A stretch of DNA of 64,000 nucleotides, taken from contig NZ_KI912155.1 of NCBI RefSeq assembly GCF_000517125.1, positions 3,336,034 to 3,400,033 on the forward strand. The letters are read 5' to 3'. This stretch comes from Arthrobacter sp. MA-N2. Its GTDB lineage: Bacteria; Actinomycetota; Actinomycetes; Actinomycetales; Micrococcaceae. A model generated the notes under the pieces. The model had not been told where the DNA came from. It saw only the letters and a list, made by a program, of their open reading frames with translations, and made no database searches. The position numbers and the translations under genes are program-made. Positions 1 to 8,627 of the stretch are shown piece after piece; the first letter of the stretch is position 1; every line of letters starts with the position of its first letter.

Positions 1-634
1 CCGGGTTGTTCTTGGTGCGGCGGGAAAGGACCTGCATGACGCGTTCCATCTCCTTCTCGCGGCCGATCACGGGATCGAGTTTGTTTTCGCGTGCAGCCTG
101 GGTCAGGTTGCGGCCGAACTGGTCCAGCACCACCGAACCGGCGGGGGCCACTTCCGCTTGCCCCGGACCGGCAACTGCGCCAGGGGTTTCCTTGCCCTCG
201 TAACCGGAAAGCAGCTGGATGACCTGCTGGCGGACGCGGCCCAAGTCGGCGCCAAGCTTGACGAGGACTTGCGCGGCAATGCCTTCGCCCTCCCGGATGA
301 GACCGAGCAGGATGTGCTCGGTACCGATGTAGTTGTGGCCGAGCTGCAAGGCCTCCCGGAGCGCGAGCTCAAGCACTTTCTTGGCGCGCGGGGTAAAGGG
401 GATGTGGCCGGACGGGGCTTGCCTGCCCTGGCCGATGATCTCCTGCACTTGCTCGCGGACTCCCTCAAGCGAAATACTCAGGGACTCAAGCGCCTTGGCG
501 GCAACGCCTTCACCCTCCTGGATCAAACCCAAAAGGATGTGCTCGGTACCGATGTAGTTATGGTTGAGCATGCGTGCCTCTTCTTGGGCAAGCACAACAA
601 CACGACGGGCACGGTCCGTAAATCTCTCAAACAT
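1..634 (-). CDS. clpC: ATP-dependent Clp protease ATP-binding subunit ClpC, N-terminal part
   Basis: This is the N-terminal 211 residues of the AAA+ unfoldase that feeds substrates to ClpP; the rest lies beyond the left edge. The reading frame opens with [20 protein letters not shown] and contains the two tandem Clp-N repeats (each with [13 protein letters not shown] followed by EGEG). A linker and the start of the first AAA+ module follow ([20 protein letters not shown], then [12 protein letters not shown] and SRRTKNNP). The start is the ATG whose complement is at 632-634. It is divergent from the GatB/YqeY gene, with about 170 bases between them. The identification rests on near-invariant family motifs; only the completeness of the downstream part is unknown. 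Confidence 0.96.
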   Translation of the reverse strand, partial: MFERFTDRARRVVVLAQEEARMLNHNYIGTEHILLGLIQEGEGVAAKALESLSISLEGVREQVQEIIGQGRQAPSGHIPFTPRAKKVLELALREALQLGHNYIGTEHILLGLIREGEGIAAQVLVKLGADLGRVRQQVIQLLSGYEGKETPGAVAGPGQAEVAPAGSVVLDQFGRNLTQAARENKLDPVIGREKEMERVMQVLSRRTKNNP

Positions 635-804
635 TTCGCCACTCTCCTGGCTGCCGCCTACCTTGATGCTACGTCGCCGAAGGCCTTCTTGGGGGATCGC
701 CCGAGGCAGAATTTTAGATACCGGGCCGGCAGGCTGCATGGCTCTTCTGCGGAGACGGTCCAGACCGTGAAGAATGAAACAACCACCAAGGAGAAGGAAC
801 TACG

Positions 805-1269
805 ATGAGCACCCTGAAACAGCGTCTGCACGACGACGTCGTCGTCCATATGAAGGACCGTAACAAGACCGCGCTCACGACGGTCCGCAACGTCTTGGGC
901 GAAATCGAGACGCGTGAGAAGTCGGGCAAGACACCCATCGAGCTGGACGACACCCAGGTGACGGCGTTGCTTCAGAAGGAAGCCGCCAAGCGCCGGGACA
1001 CGGCCCGCATTTACACTGAGGCTGGCGAACTGGAGCGAGCCGCAGCCGAAGTCGCCGAAGCAGAGGTGATCGAGGCATACCTACCCAAAATGTTGACCCC
1101 GGACGAGGTTGAGGCCATCGTTGATGAAGCTATCGCAACCCTGAAGGCCAGCGGTCAGGAGCTCACGATCAGGCAGATGGGCGTCGTGATGAAACCGGTC
1201 ACGGCGAAGGTCGCCGGCCGCTTTGACGGCAAAGCCGTCAGCGACATCGTCCGGACCCGACTCGCATAG
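805..1269 (+). CDS. GatB/YqeY domain-containing protein
   Basis: The product is 154 aa, the normal length for stand-alone YqeY proteins, which resemble the tRNA-binding tail domain of the GatB amidotransferase subunit. Visible family features are an N-terminal MSTLKQRLHDDVVVHMK, the AAKRRDTARIYTEAGE helix, EAYLPKMLTPDEVEAIV, and the C-terminal GVVMKPVTAKVAGRFDGKAV segment. A strong Shine-Dalgarno (AAGGAGAAGG) sits just before the ATG. Its cellular role is not well defined in the family; tRNA or amidotransferase association is only inferred from the fold. It is followed closely by the HNH gene, whose start lies 29 bases after this stop. Confidence 0.93.
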   Translation: MSTLKQRLHDDVVVHMKDRNKTALTTVRNVLGEIETREKSGKTPIELDDTQVTALLQKEAAKRRDTARIYTEAGELERAAAEVAEAEVIEAYLPKMLTPDEVEAIVDEAIATLKASGQELTIRQMGVVMKPVTAKVAGRFDGKAVSDIVRTRLA

Positions 1270-1297
1270 ATTCACGGGCCTCCAGGGAGGAGTAGCC

Positions 1298-2197
1298 ATG
1301 GTAGCCATCATCCTGGGATGGAACCCAGGGCGTGGGAATGATTGGGACTACGACGCGGTGATCGAGCAGGTCACCGAAACAGGTCAGTTCCTGGACCGGT
1401 GGAACGTCGGAGTACACCGAAGGATCCAGCCAGGCAATCAAGCATGGCTTCTCCTGCAAGGCGGGGGTCTCCACGGACGCGGGCTCATCGGACACGGCGT
1501 CGTCATGTCCGAAAGCTATGAGGCAGCCAAGCGCCCCAAGCCGAACACTTCCAAGCCGAGCAGTTCCAAGCCGATCGGTACCGAGCGGTACGTCAGCGTG
1601 GCCTTCGATGCCCTGCTCCCCCTCGGCAGCCAGATACCGTCGAGTGTCCTCTCCAGTGAAGTGCCGGACGTGGCCTGGAACACCTTCCGAGGCTCCGGAC
1701 GGCTTATCCCCTTGGAATCGGAACCGCTCCTCCAGCGAGTGTGGCGCGAGCACGGACCAGCGGCTTCCGAGCCATGCGCGACCGTTCCCGGAACCTATCC
1801 GGAAGAAGCCGTCAGCCGGATCGAAACGAACCGTTACGAGAGAAACCCCGAAGCCCGCCGGATCTGCCTGGCTTTCCACGGAATGTCTTGCGCCGTGTGC
1901 GGTTTCTCCTTCGAAATAACGTACGGGGATATCGGCAAAGACTTCATCCACGTCCACCATGTGGTGCCGGTTTCACAACTTGGCAGCGGCTACCAGCTGG
2001 ATCCGATAGCCGACCTCGTACCGCTGTGCGGCAACTGCCACGTGATGGCGCACCTGGGCGTGGGCACCCCTCGTTCCGTGGCGGAATTGCGGCAGGCTAT
2101 CGCCGCCGCCGGACACTTGCCGGGCCAGATAGTCGATGACGAGGCGCTTGCCGCCCAGGACGCAGCCCTCCGGATTCTCGAGCAGCGACAGCCATAG
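1298..2197 (+). CDS. EVE-like plus HNH putative modification-dependent endonuclease
   Basis: The product is 299 aa. I chose the ATG at 1298, preceded by GGGAGG, rather than an in-frame start 75 bases upstream that would overlap the preceding gene. The C-terminal third is a Cys-rich HNH nuclease: SCAVCGFSFEI (about residue 197), the catalytic IHVHHVVPVSQ (about 217) and DLVPLCGNCHVMAHLG (about 238). The two CxxC pairs should bind structural zinc. Residues 1-75 (ILGWNPGR near residue 5, RRIQPGNQAWLLLQG, GLIGHGVV) look like an EVE/PUA-type modified-base reader. A low-complexity KP/S linker (about 78-95) separates it from the middle region. Such fusions are typical of restriction against modified DNA. 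No methyltransferase partner is adjacent, which fits a modification-dependent enzyme. The EVE assignment is my inference; the HNH domain is clear. Confidence 0.82.
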   Translation: MVAIILGWNPGRGNDWDYDAVIEQVTETGQFLDRWNVGVHRRIQPGNQAWLLLQGGGLHGRGLIGHGVVMSESYEAAKRPKPNTSKPSSSKPIGTERYVSVAFDALLPLGSQIPSSVLSSEVPDVAWNTFRGSGRLIPLESEPLLQRVWREHGPAASEPCATVPGTYPEEAVSRIETNRYERNPEARRICLAFHGMSCAVCGFSFEITYGDIGKDFIHVHHVVPVSQLGSGYQLDPIADLVPLCGNCHVMAHLGVGTPRSVAELRQAIAAAGHLPGQIVDDEALAAQDAALRILEQRQP

Positions 2198-2312
2198 TGT
2201 TGCCCTCATGCACTAGCCAGTCAAGGCTCTTCCCCCGTATGTTGGTTAACACACCGCGTGGCGAGCATCACACGCTGGTAGTCAGATGATCCATTTGCCG
2301 GACTAAAAGGGA

Positions 2313-2336
2313 CCGGGGCGCACCGTCGCGCCCCGG
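2313..2336 (+). terminator. GC-rich hairpin after the HNH gene
   Basis: A perfect 9-bp stem (CCGGGGCGC / GCGCCCCGG) with a 6-base loop lies 115 bases after the HNH stop and 55 bases before the next start. It has no U-tract, so it is a possible terminator or 5'-leader hairpin only. Confidence 0.4.
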
Positions 2337-2390
2337 CGCCGGCGAGACCTACCGGGCGTCGCCAGCCGCCCGCTGTTCAGGAGGATACGC

Positions 2391-2768
2391 ATGACCGGGA
2401 TGTTTGAACTCTTTATCGACGAGGACACGAGCTTCAAATTCAGACTCAAAGCGCCGGACGGCACAGTGGTAGCCATCTCCAGGTCCTTTCCCGACAAGCC
2501 CGCAGCGGTATGCGGGATCAGCGATGTGCGCGAGTACGCCGGAATGGGCCTGATCACCGATCTTTGCCCGGAAGTTCCACTCCGCGGAACATCACCCACG
2601 CCTCCGGTTCCCGCCATGCGGCACGCCGGTCCTTCCGTCATGCCGCAGCTTCCCGTCCCGCCACGGCGCCATAATCCCCTCTCGCAAAGAGATCGAACCG
2701 GCCGGACCTGGCACACGGGAACCTTGGTGGAAGCACCCTGTGCGGGGTTGGCCGAGGTGTCGTCCTAG
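2391..2768 (+). CDS. YegP/DUF1508-type small protein with divergent tail
   Basis: The product is 125 aa. Residues 4-60 (FELFIDEDTSFKFRLKAPDG, then VVAISRSFPDKPAAVCGISD) match the DUF1508/YegP fold, a short beta-hairpin repeat usually of about 50-60 aa. The following 65 residues are proline-, arginine- and threonine-rich with no recognisable domain. They may be a non-conserved tail, or the original stop may have been lost. The start is supported by AGGAGGA seven bases upstream of the ATG. The function of the family is not established. It stands alone between the HNH gene and a short STAS-like protein. Confidence 0.75.
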   Translation: MTGMFELFIDEDTSFKFRLKAPDGTVVAISRSFPDKPAAVCGISDVREYAGMGLITDLCPEVPLRGTSPTPPVPAMRHAGPSVMPQLPVPPRRHNPLSQRDRTGRTWHTGTLVEAPCAGLAEVSS

Positions 2769-2875
2769 CGACAAGGACGAAGTAAGCTAAGCGATCTTAG
2801 TGTTGCCCGTGTCACATCCTCCGCTTAGTCTGGTTCCGGACCGCAGCGTTGCGGTTCCTGATCGGAAGAGGAATC

Positions 2876-3181
2876 ATGACCGAAAAAATCCGGCTTCTCG
2901 TAAAAATGGACATCGACAGTGCCCAGATCCGTATCACTGCCCAGGGACACCTCACCTCCCGCAGCCTTCACGAGCTTTACGGCGTCGTGAGCCGCGCCAA
3001 CACACTCATGCAGGGCGCATCCCTGGAAATCGACGTCAGCGGTGCACGTGTCGACGCTTCCGCCATGGAAGCGCTCCGCCGCTGTTCGCAATCCCACCAC
3101 CTTCCATACCTGACTGATTCCCGGCAATCAGAGGTCAACTTCTCGATCCGGTCATCTGCTGACGCCGTGATGGCCGTCTGA
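2876..3181 (+). CDS. Hypothetical protein, possibly STAS-like
   Basis: The product is 101 aa from the ATG at 2876, which has AAGAGGA upstream; an in-frame GTG-type start 27 bases earlier is less well placed. The pattern LLVKMDIDSAQIRITAQGHL, then SRANTLMQGASLEIDVSGAR and DASAMEALRRCS resembles the alternating strand/helix pattern of STAS (anti-sigma-antagonist-like) domains, with the DVSGAR segment where the STAS regulatory loop would lie. No phosphorylatable Ser/Thr motif can be assigned with confidence, and no kinase neighbour is present. It ends 31 bases before the acyl-CoA ligase start, so they could be co-transcribed. Confidence 0.6.
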   Translation: MTEKIRLLVKMDIDSAQIRITAQGHLTSRSLHELYGVVSRANTLMQGASLEIDVSGARVDASAMEALRRCSQSHHLPYLTDSRQSEVNFSIRSSADAVMAV

Positions 3182-3212
3182 CTCCCCGGCGTCGTGCGCC
3201 GAAGGAGCCGCA

Positions 3213-4835
3213 ATGTTCACCAGCCCGTACGCCGATGTCGAAATCCCCGAAACCGCTCTCTATGAATACCTGTTCGGCGGGCTAGGCATCGACGACCTGG
3301 ACCGGGTTGCGCTTGTGGACGGCGCCTCAGGCGAAGAGACAAGCTACGGCAAGCTCGTTAGCCGGATCGATGCCACCGCAGGCTGGCTCGCGGAGCAGGG
3401 CGTCGGACCGGGCACAACGCTGGGACTGTTCTGTCCCAACATCCCTGCGTTCGCCGTCGTCTTCCACGGGACCCTCCGCGCGGGCGCCGCCATTACCACC
3501 GTCAATGCGCTCTATACCGCCGAAGAAGTCGGCCGTCAGCTCGCCGACTCCGGTGCCACCTGGCTATTCACGATCTCGCCGTTCCTCGAACGGGCAGAGG
3601 CCGCGGCACAGGCGGCCGGCATCCCGGCCGGTCGGATAGTGGTGCTCGACGGCGGCGATCCGGTTGTTGCGGACGGGCATCCTTCGCTCACGGACGTGCT
3701 TCAGGCCGGTCTTCCTGCGCCGAGGCTCAGCGTCGACCCGCACGCGGCCGCCGTCGTCCCCTATTCATCGGGGACGAGTGGAACGCCGAAAGGCGTCATG
3801 CTCAGTCAGTACAACCTGGTGGCGAACGTCGCGCAGGCCCGCGCCTTTTTCCGTGTGACTCCCGACGACGTGGTACTCGCTGTCTTGCCCTTCTTCCACA
3901 TCTATGGTCTGACCGTGCTGCTCAATCTTGCACTCGGCGAGCGGGCCAGGCTCGTTACCATGCCGAGGTTCGAGCTCGCCGAGTTTCTGCGCATCATCCA
4001 GGACCATCGATGTACGTACCTCTTTATCGCGCCGCCCATCGCCGTCGCCCTCGCGAAGCATCCACTGGTGGACCGCTACGATCTGTCCTCCGTCCGCGTT
4101 GTGCTCTCCGGAGCCGCACCGCTCGACGGCGGGCTGGGACACGCCGTCGCGAGCCGACTCGGGTGCACGGTGCTCCAGGGCTACGGCATGACCGAACTGA
4201 GCCCTGTGTCCCATGCCATCCCGCGTGAAGATTCCGGGAACATCCCCCTCGATTCAGTCGGATACACCGTGCCGAACACGCAGTGCAAGCTCCTCGACAT
4301 TGCCACCGACGAGGAGATCGAGATCCCCGCCGGAGGGGCGAGCGCCCCCGGGCAGCTCCTGGTGCGCGGACCGCAGGTCATGCTCGGCTACCTGAACCGT
4401 CCCGACGCGACCGCCGCCATGATCGATCCGGACGGCTTCCTCCGCACAGGCGATATCGCGACGGTCACGGCCGACGGGGTGGTGACGATCGTCGATCGGC
4501 TCAAGGAACTCATCAAGTACAAGGGCTACCAGATAGCCCCTGCAGAGCTCGAGGCCCTTCTCCTCACCCACCCACGGATCGCGGACGCCGCAGTCATCGG
4601 AGTCCGAACGGACGACGGCGAAGAGGTGCCGAAGGCTTTCGTCGTCCGGCAAGGGGCGGGCGAGCTCGGGGACGACGATGTCATGGAATTCGTTGCAGCA
4701 CGCGTCGCGCCGTTCAAGCGCATCCGGTCTGTCGAGTTCGTCGAAGTGATTCCCAAGTCCGCGTCAGGCAAGATCCTTCGGCGCGAGCTACGGGCACGGA
4801 CGGCGGCTGCCCCCAAGGCAGAATGGACAGTATGA
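3213..4835 (+). CDS. AMP-dependent acyl-CoA synthetase (4-coumarate-CoA ligase type)
   Basis: The product is a 540-aa ANL-superfamily enzyme that activates a carboxylic acid to its acyl-adenylate and then the CoA thioester. The P-loop-like A3 motif YSSGTSGTPKGVMLSQ is at about residue 185, the A5 motif GYGMTELSP at about 322, the aspartate motif GFLRTGD at about 408 and the hinge DRLKELIKYKGYQIAP at about 429. The C-terminal SASGKILRREL carries the adenylation lysine. Length and motifs fit 4-coumarate/medium-chain acid ligases; the substrate cannot be read from sequence. The start has a GAAGGAG ribosome site. It overlaps the phosphatase gene by ATGA (4832-4835), indicating translational coupling. 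Confidence 0.93.
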   Translation: MFTSPYADVEIPETALYEYLFGGLGIDDLDRVALVDGASGEETSYGKLVSRIDATAGWLAEQGVGPGTTLGLFCPNIPAFAVVFHGTLRAGAAITTVNALYTAEEVGRQLADSGATWLFTISPFLERAEAAAQAAGIPAGRIVVLDGGDPVVADGHPSLTDVLQAGLPAPRLSVDPHAAAVVPYSSGTSGTPKGVMLSQYNLVANVAQARAFFRVTPDDVVLAVLPFFHIYGLTVLLNLALGERARLVTMPRFELAEFLRIIQDHRCTYLFIAPPIAVALAKHPLVDRYDLSSVRVVLSGAAPLDGGLGHAVASRLGCTVLQGYGMTELSPVSHAIPREDSGNIPLDSVGYTVPNTQCKLLDIATDEEIEIPAGGASAPGQLLVRGPQVMLGYLNRPDATAAMIDPDGFLRTGDIATVTADGVVTIVDRLKELIKYKGYQIAPAELEALLLTHPRIADAAVIGVRTDDGEEVPKAFVVRQGAGELGDDDVMEFVAARVAPFKRIRSVEFVEVIPKSASGKILRRELRARTAAAPKAEWTV

Positions 4836-5416
4836 ACTTCACTACCTTCGCCCTCGTCCGCCATGGCCAGACAGATTGGAATGCGCAGCGCCGGATCCAG
4901 GGGTCCACCGACATTCCACTGAACGACGTCGGGCGCAACCAGGCGCGCGACGCCGTCGCTGTCCTTTCAGCTTACGAATGGGACGCGGTGGTCTGCTCCC
5001 CGCTGAGCCGCGCCGTGGAAACCGCCAAATTGATCGCCGGAGGGCTGGGACTCAGGGTGACCCGGCATGTGCCGGAGCTCGCCGAGCGTAGCTTCGGACA
5101 CGCAGAAGGATTGCAGGACGGCCCCGAGCTGGATGCCTTGCGCATCCCCGGCGGCTTCCGCGGCGCCGAAGACGAGGACGACGCGGCAAGCCGCGGTTTG
5201 GGTGCGCTGGATGCCTTGGCCGAGGAGTTCGCCGGCCACCGTGTTCTAGTGGTGGCCCACGGCACGCTCATCCGGCTGAGCCTCAGCCGTGCCATTGGCC
5301 GCACCCTGCAAAGCATCGACAACGCCGTGCTCAACTTGGCCCACCACCATTCCATCGACGGCTGGGAGCTCGAGTATTTCAACGGTGAGCGAGTCACGGC
5401 CGATATCCCGGGCTGA
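4832..5416 (+). CDS. Histidine phosphatase family protein (phosphoglycerate-mutase-like)
   Basis: The product is 194 aa from the ATG overlapping the ligase stop. The catalytic RHG motif appears as LVRHGQTDWNAQRRIQGSTD at the N-terminus. The second-half elements are VVCSPLSRAVETAKLIAG, a glutamate region ERSFGHAEG, and the C-terminal VLVVAHGTLIRLSLSRAIG with the second catalytic histidine. It removes a phosphate via a phosphohistidine intermediate; the substrate is unassigned. Long upstream open frame exists but only because the ligase gene is open in that frame. The overlap with the ligase suggests an operon, though a metabolic link is not evident. Confidence 0.93.
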   Translation: MNFTTFALVRHGQTDWNAQRRIQGSTDIPLNDVGRNQARDAVAVLSAYEWDAVVCSPLSRAVETAKLIAGGLGLRVTRHVPELAERSFGHAEGLQDGPELDALRIPGGFRGAEDEDDAASRGLGALDALAEEFAGHRVLVVAHGTLIRLSLSRAIGRTLQSIDNAVLNLAHHHSIDGWELEYFNGERVTADIPG

Positions 5417-5459
5417 GCTGTTTCCCGGCTGAACACCGACGTCTCCTCAAGGTCCTGAG

Positions 5460-6461
5460 GTGTGTCAACGGTCCCGTAGCATGGTGCGGATGGTATTCAT
5501 ACGGCTATACCGCGAGGGCAAACTCGAACGCGATGACGTCACCGCTCCTGAAATCGAGGCGCTGGCGCACCAGGACGATGTCGTGCTGTGGATCGACTAC
5601 ACGAACCCGACGGCGGATGATCTGCTCGGCGTCGAAACGGTGTTTGGCCTGCATCGCCTGGCCGTGGAGGACGCGGTCCATGACTTTCAGCGGCCAAAGC
5701 TCGATCGGTACCCGAACCATTTGTTCCTGGCGGCCTATCAAGCCAAGCTACAGCCGGGCAGCAGCGAGCTCGCCGTCGCCGAGATCTCGGCTTTCGTGAC
5801 CCACAAGGCCCTGGTAACCGTGCACGGACCCGAGTTCGACACCGAAAGGCTCATGGCCTACTGGGATGCGGAGACGGACCTGACCACTCATGGCGTACCG
5901 TTCCTCTTCTGGGGACTCCTGGACATGATCGTCGACGGCCACTTCGATGCCGTCCAGGAACTCGATGGATACATCGACGCCCTCGAAGAGTCGCTTTTCG
6001 AAGACCACTCCCCCGACCACGAGCTGCAGCGCAAAACGTTCGAGCTCCGCAAGAATCTCGTCAAACTGCGCCGGATCATCCTCCCCATGCGCGAAGTCCT
6101 CAACACACTCCTCCGGAGGGATGACCTGATCGGTTGCAGCCCCGCGATGCAGCCCTTCCTCCAGGACGTCTACGACCATGTCCTGCGCGCCACCGAATGG
6201 ACGGAATCGCTCCGTGATCTGGTCACCACTATCTTGGAAACCCACATCAGCATCCAGGGAAACCAGATGAACCTGGTCATGAAGAAAGTCACCAGCTGGG
6301 CCGCGATCATCGCAGTTCCCACGGCCATCACCGGCTTCTTCGGGCAGAATGTGCCGTTCTTCGGCTTCCAAAACGATGCAGGACTGTGGATGTCCAGCGC
6401 GCTCATGGCGGGTGGATCGATATTCCTGTATCTCGGTTTCAAGAAACGGGACTGGATCTAG
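5460..6461 (+). CDS. corA: CorA-family magnesium/metal transporter
   Basis: The product is 333 aa: a large cytoplasmic N-terminal domain (with VFGLHRLAVEDAVHDFQRPK near residue 60) and two C-terminal membrane helices, SWAAIIAVPTAITGFFGQNV and LWMSSALMAGGSIFLYLGF. The end RDW has the basic tail usual for the family. The GMN signature at the mouth of the pore is GQN here (FFGQNVPFFG), a variant seen in actinobacterial CorA-like proteins. The GTG at 5460 has AAGG at the right spacing; ATG codons at 5481 and 5490 are alternative starts. Metal specificity (Mg, Co, Zn) is not decidable. Confidence 0.9.
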   Translation: MCQRSRSMVRMVFIRLYREGKLERDDVTAPEIEALAHQDDVVLWIDYTNPTADDLLGVETVFGLHRLAVEDAVHDFQRPKLDRYPNHLFLAAYQAKLQPGSSELAVAEISAFVTHKALVTVHGPEFDTERLMAYWDAETDLTTHGVPFLFWGLLDMIVDGHFDAVQELDGYIDALEESLFEDHSPDHELQRKTFELRKNLVKLRRIILPMREVLNTLLRRDDLIGCSPAMQPFLQDVYDHVLRATEWTESLRDLVTTILETHISIQGNQMNLVMKKVTSWAAIIAVPTAITGFFGQNVPFFGFQNDAGLWMSSALMAGGSIFLYLGFKKRDWI

Positions 6462-6499
6462 GCAAGCACACGGACCGCCGCACCGGGCGGCAGCCTGTC

Positions 6500-7114
6500 C
6501 TAGCCTTCGTCGCAGAGAAGGTGATACCAACTGTCGGCGAGCACCTCGAGGGCATGGTCGCGGTTTGGTTCGAGCTTGCGTCGTGTCCACAGTGTGGCGA
6601 CAAAGTCGAGCTGCGTGAAGGCGAGTGTTCCGCGGATGCGGTGCGTCTCCTCAGAGAAACGTCCGGCGAGTTGTAGGCCGCGGACGATGTCGGAAATGAC
6701 CTCCTCATGCCACCCTTCCACCAAGTCCCGAACCTCACGATCGACTGCGGCGGCTTCGTCAAGCACGTCAAGGTACGGACGGAAGACCGGCCATAGCGCG
6801 GCGCGCGACTCGAGCCACGCAAGGATGCCCTCGAGCTCGCCGACGCGCACCACCTCGACGAGATCGGGGGCGGTCGACATACGATCAGGGCCGTCCGCAC
6901 GATCGAGGACGGCATTGACGCGCGCCATGAAGTCCTTCATCAAGTCGCTGCGTGAAGGGTAGTAGGCATAGAAGGTCACCCGGGTGGTACCGGCCGCCGC
7001 GGCGATTTCATCGATGGTCGTCGCGCCGTAACCCTTCTTCGTGAAGAGCTCAAGCGCACGTTCCACGATGGTGTCGCGCGTCAGCTGCTTCTGGGCTTCT
7101 CGCAGGGAGGACAT
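6500..7114 (-). CDS. TetR/AcrR family transcriptional regulator of the adjacent catabolic island
   Basis: The product is 204 aa. The N-terminal helix-turn-helix is typical (ERALELFTKKGYGATTIDEI, then AAAAGTTRVTFYAYYPSRSD); the C-terminal ligand domain is all-helical and unassignable. It lies downstream of and in the same orientation as the reductase/ferredoxin/P450/MFS genes, with a 107-base gap. A 17-bp imperfect palindrome at 7184-7200, just upstream of its start, resembles two more copies in the divergent promoter region at 11.7 kb. This suggests autoregulation and control of both arms of the island. Repressor action is inferred from the family. Confidence 0.92.
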   Translation of the reverse strand: MSSLREAQKQLTRDTIVERALELFTKKGYGATTIDEIAAAAGTTRVTFYAYYPSRSDLMKDFMARVNAVLDRADGPDRMSTAPDLVEVVRVGELEGILAWLESRAALWPVFRPYLDVLDEAAAVDREVRDLVEGWHEEVISDIVRGLQLAGRFSEETHRIRGTLAFTQLDFVATLWTRRKLEPNRDHALEVLADSWYHLLCDEG

Positions 7115-7183
7115 AAGGCAATCCTATCGGTGGTGTGAGGCGACCGTCCGCAGCAAGCGCGAAAGATGCGCGACGGCAATCGC

Positions 7184-7200
7184 CCTGACACGCTGTCAAG
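7184..7200. promoter_or_regulatory. Putative TetR operator, copy 1
   Basis: On the minus strand it reads CTTGACAGCGTGTCAGG, an imperfect palindrome about 85 bases upstream of tetR. It resembles the copies at 11682-11698 and 11765-11781 (shared core CTTGACA...TGT.A.G). Assignment to the neighbouring TetR is inference. Confidence 0.5.
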
Positions 7201-7221
7201 ACGGTGAAGCAAGATCCGGTT

Positions 7222-8436
7222 TCAGAGCTTTAGGGGCGCCTCCCGACGCAGCGCCCCGGGACCGACATCAGCCAAGCGGCGCAGTTTGGGGATCGGAATC
7301 CGGTAATTGACCGCGGCGGCGGTGCCGAATCCGTCGTCGTTCTGCCAGCGCAGGAGCACCGAGTCTCCGCCATCGCCCGGCTCGCAATAGTCGGGCGTCC
7401 CGACCACCGGCGTGAACCCGACAGCCTTGAGCGAGAGGCCGAAACCCTCGGTCCAGAAGTACGGCTGGAAGGTAAACTCGGGCGCAGCTTCGCCTTGGAG
7501 AAGTCCGAGCGCAGCGTTCTTCGCCTGGTCGATGGCACTCGTCCACAGGGGAACCCGTTGAACGCCGTAGCGGGTGGGGAAGAACGCCACATCGCCGGCA
7601 GCCACGATGTCCGGCCGCAGCCGTCCACGCGAGTCGACGCGCAGCGACCCGTCGGTCAGTAGCTGCGAGCCGGCCAACCAGCCGACATTCGGTTCGTCGC
7701 CAATTGCGGTGACCACGAGATCGGCCCGGAGCTCGCTGCCGTCGGCCAGGACAACCCGTGTCCCGGCGTCGTCGTCCAGCAAGCGGGCCTGCCCGCCGGC
7801 AACCACCCGCAGTCCGCGCCGGATGGCGGCGGAGGTGAACATGTCCGACAGATGGTCGCCAAGCTGGCGCGAGAGTGGTTTGGCGTCGGAGACGAGCGTG
7901 ACTTCGCAGCCAACGTGCAGGCAGCCTGAGGCGACTTCCATTCCGAGTGGTCCGCCACCGACCACGACGACTGAGGGACGCGATGCGAGGCGTTCCCTGA
8001 GCAGGATGGCATCCTCGATGGTGCGCAAGGTGAGCTCGCGCGAGGAGCTATTCCCTTGCACTCCCGCCGTAAGGCGCCTCGCCCTGGAACCGGAGGCGAT
8101 AACAAGGCCGTCATACGGCAGGTCATCGCCTCCGTCCAGATGAACCAGCCGGGCGTCGACGTCCAGACCCGCGGCGCTGACGCCGAGCAACTCCCTTGCT
8201 TCGTGGCCCGGCTCGGGAAGTTCGTGCGCCTGCAGCGCGCCCTCGCTGTTCCCGTCGGCACCCACCCCATCGACGCCGTGCAGCAGCGCCTTGGACAGGG
8301 CCGGGCGGCTATACGGATGGTGGCGTTCCGCGCCCACCACCGTCAACTCACCGTCGAAACCTGCCGAGCGGAGCGAATCGCACGCCGTGAGACCGGCAAT
8401 TCCGTTGCCGACCACCACAATCCTGCGCATGGTCAT
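7222..8436 (-). CDS. FAD-dependent ferredoxin reductase of a P450 system
   Basis: The product is 404 aa from the ATG that overlaps the ferredoxin stop (ATGA, 8433-8436); an upstream in-frame start would run into the ferredoxin gene. It has the N-terminal FAD motif RIVVVGNGIAGLTACDSL, the second dinucleotide (NADH) motif SVVVVGGGPLGMEV, and the FAD-pyrophosphate motif DIVAAGDVAFF. The RPALSKALL segment is typical of oxygenase-coupled reductases (BphA4/putidaredoxin-reductase type). It should pass electrons from NAD(P)H to the ferredoxin encoded immediately upstream, which reduces the P450. The three genes are coupled by 4-base overlaps, which implies stoichiometric expression. Confidence 0.93.
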   Translation of the reverse strand: MTMRRIVVVGNGIAGLTACDSLRSAGFDGELTVVGAERHHPYSRPALSKALLHGVDGVGADGNSEGALQAHELPEPGHEARELLGVSAAGLDVDARLVHLDGGDDLPYDGLVIASGSRARRLTAGVQGNSSSRELTLRTIEDAILLRERLASRPSVVVVGGGPLGMEVASGCLHVGCEVTLVSDAKPLSRQLGDHLSDMFTSAAIRRGLRVVAGGQARLLDDDAGTRVVLADGSELRADLVVTAIGDEPNVGWLAGSQLLTDGSLRVDSRGRLRPDIVAAGDVAFFPTRYGVQRVPLWTSAIDQAKNAALGLLQGEAAPEFTFQPYFWTEGFGLSLKAVGFTPVVGTPDYCEPGDGGDSVLLRWQNDDGFGTAAAVNYRIPIPKLRRLADVGPGALRREAPLKL

Positions 8437-8627
8437 GCCGCGGCCAATCGGAGCGCGGCGACCGGGCAAACCCTGACCGCAGCCTTCGCGGCGTCAAGAT
8501 CGGACCCATCCACTTCCGGCACATCGATGACCAATTCGCCGTCGTCATCCAGGTGCATCAGCGCGGGCGCTGCCTCCTCGCACAGGCCGTGACCCTCGCA
8601 GCGGGGACGGTCCAGTTCGATCCTCAT
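8433..8627 (-). CDS. [3Fe-4S]-type ferredoxin of a P450 system
   Basis: The product is a 64-aa acidic ferredoxin. Ligands appear as CEGHGLC (residues 10-16) and CP (residue 54). The second position of the usual cluster motif is His, a pattern common in small actinobacterial ferredoxins that serve cytochromes P450. It overlaps both neighbours by four bases: P450 upstream and reductase downstream. The complete redox chain NAD(P)H, reductase, ferredoxin, P450 is therefore encoded contiguously. Cluster type ([3Fe-4S] versus [4Fe-4S]) is inferred from the three cysteines. Confidence 0.93.
   Translation of the reverse strand: MRIELDRPRCEGHGLCEEAAPALMHLDDDGELVIDVPEVDGSDLDAAKAAVRVCPVAALRLAAA

Noticed and set aside
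158..808. A 216-codon plus-strand reading frame at the left edge
   Set aside because: It is antisense to clpC, whose protein motifs are unmistakable on the minus strand.
6342..6371. GQN in place of the CorA GMN motif as a sign of a broken transporter
   Set aside because: GQN-type pore motifs are known in actinobacterial CorA-like proteins and the gene is otherwise complete.
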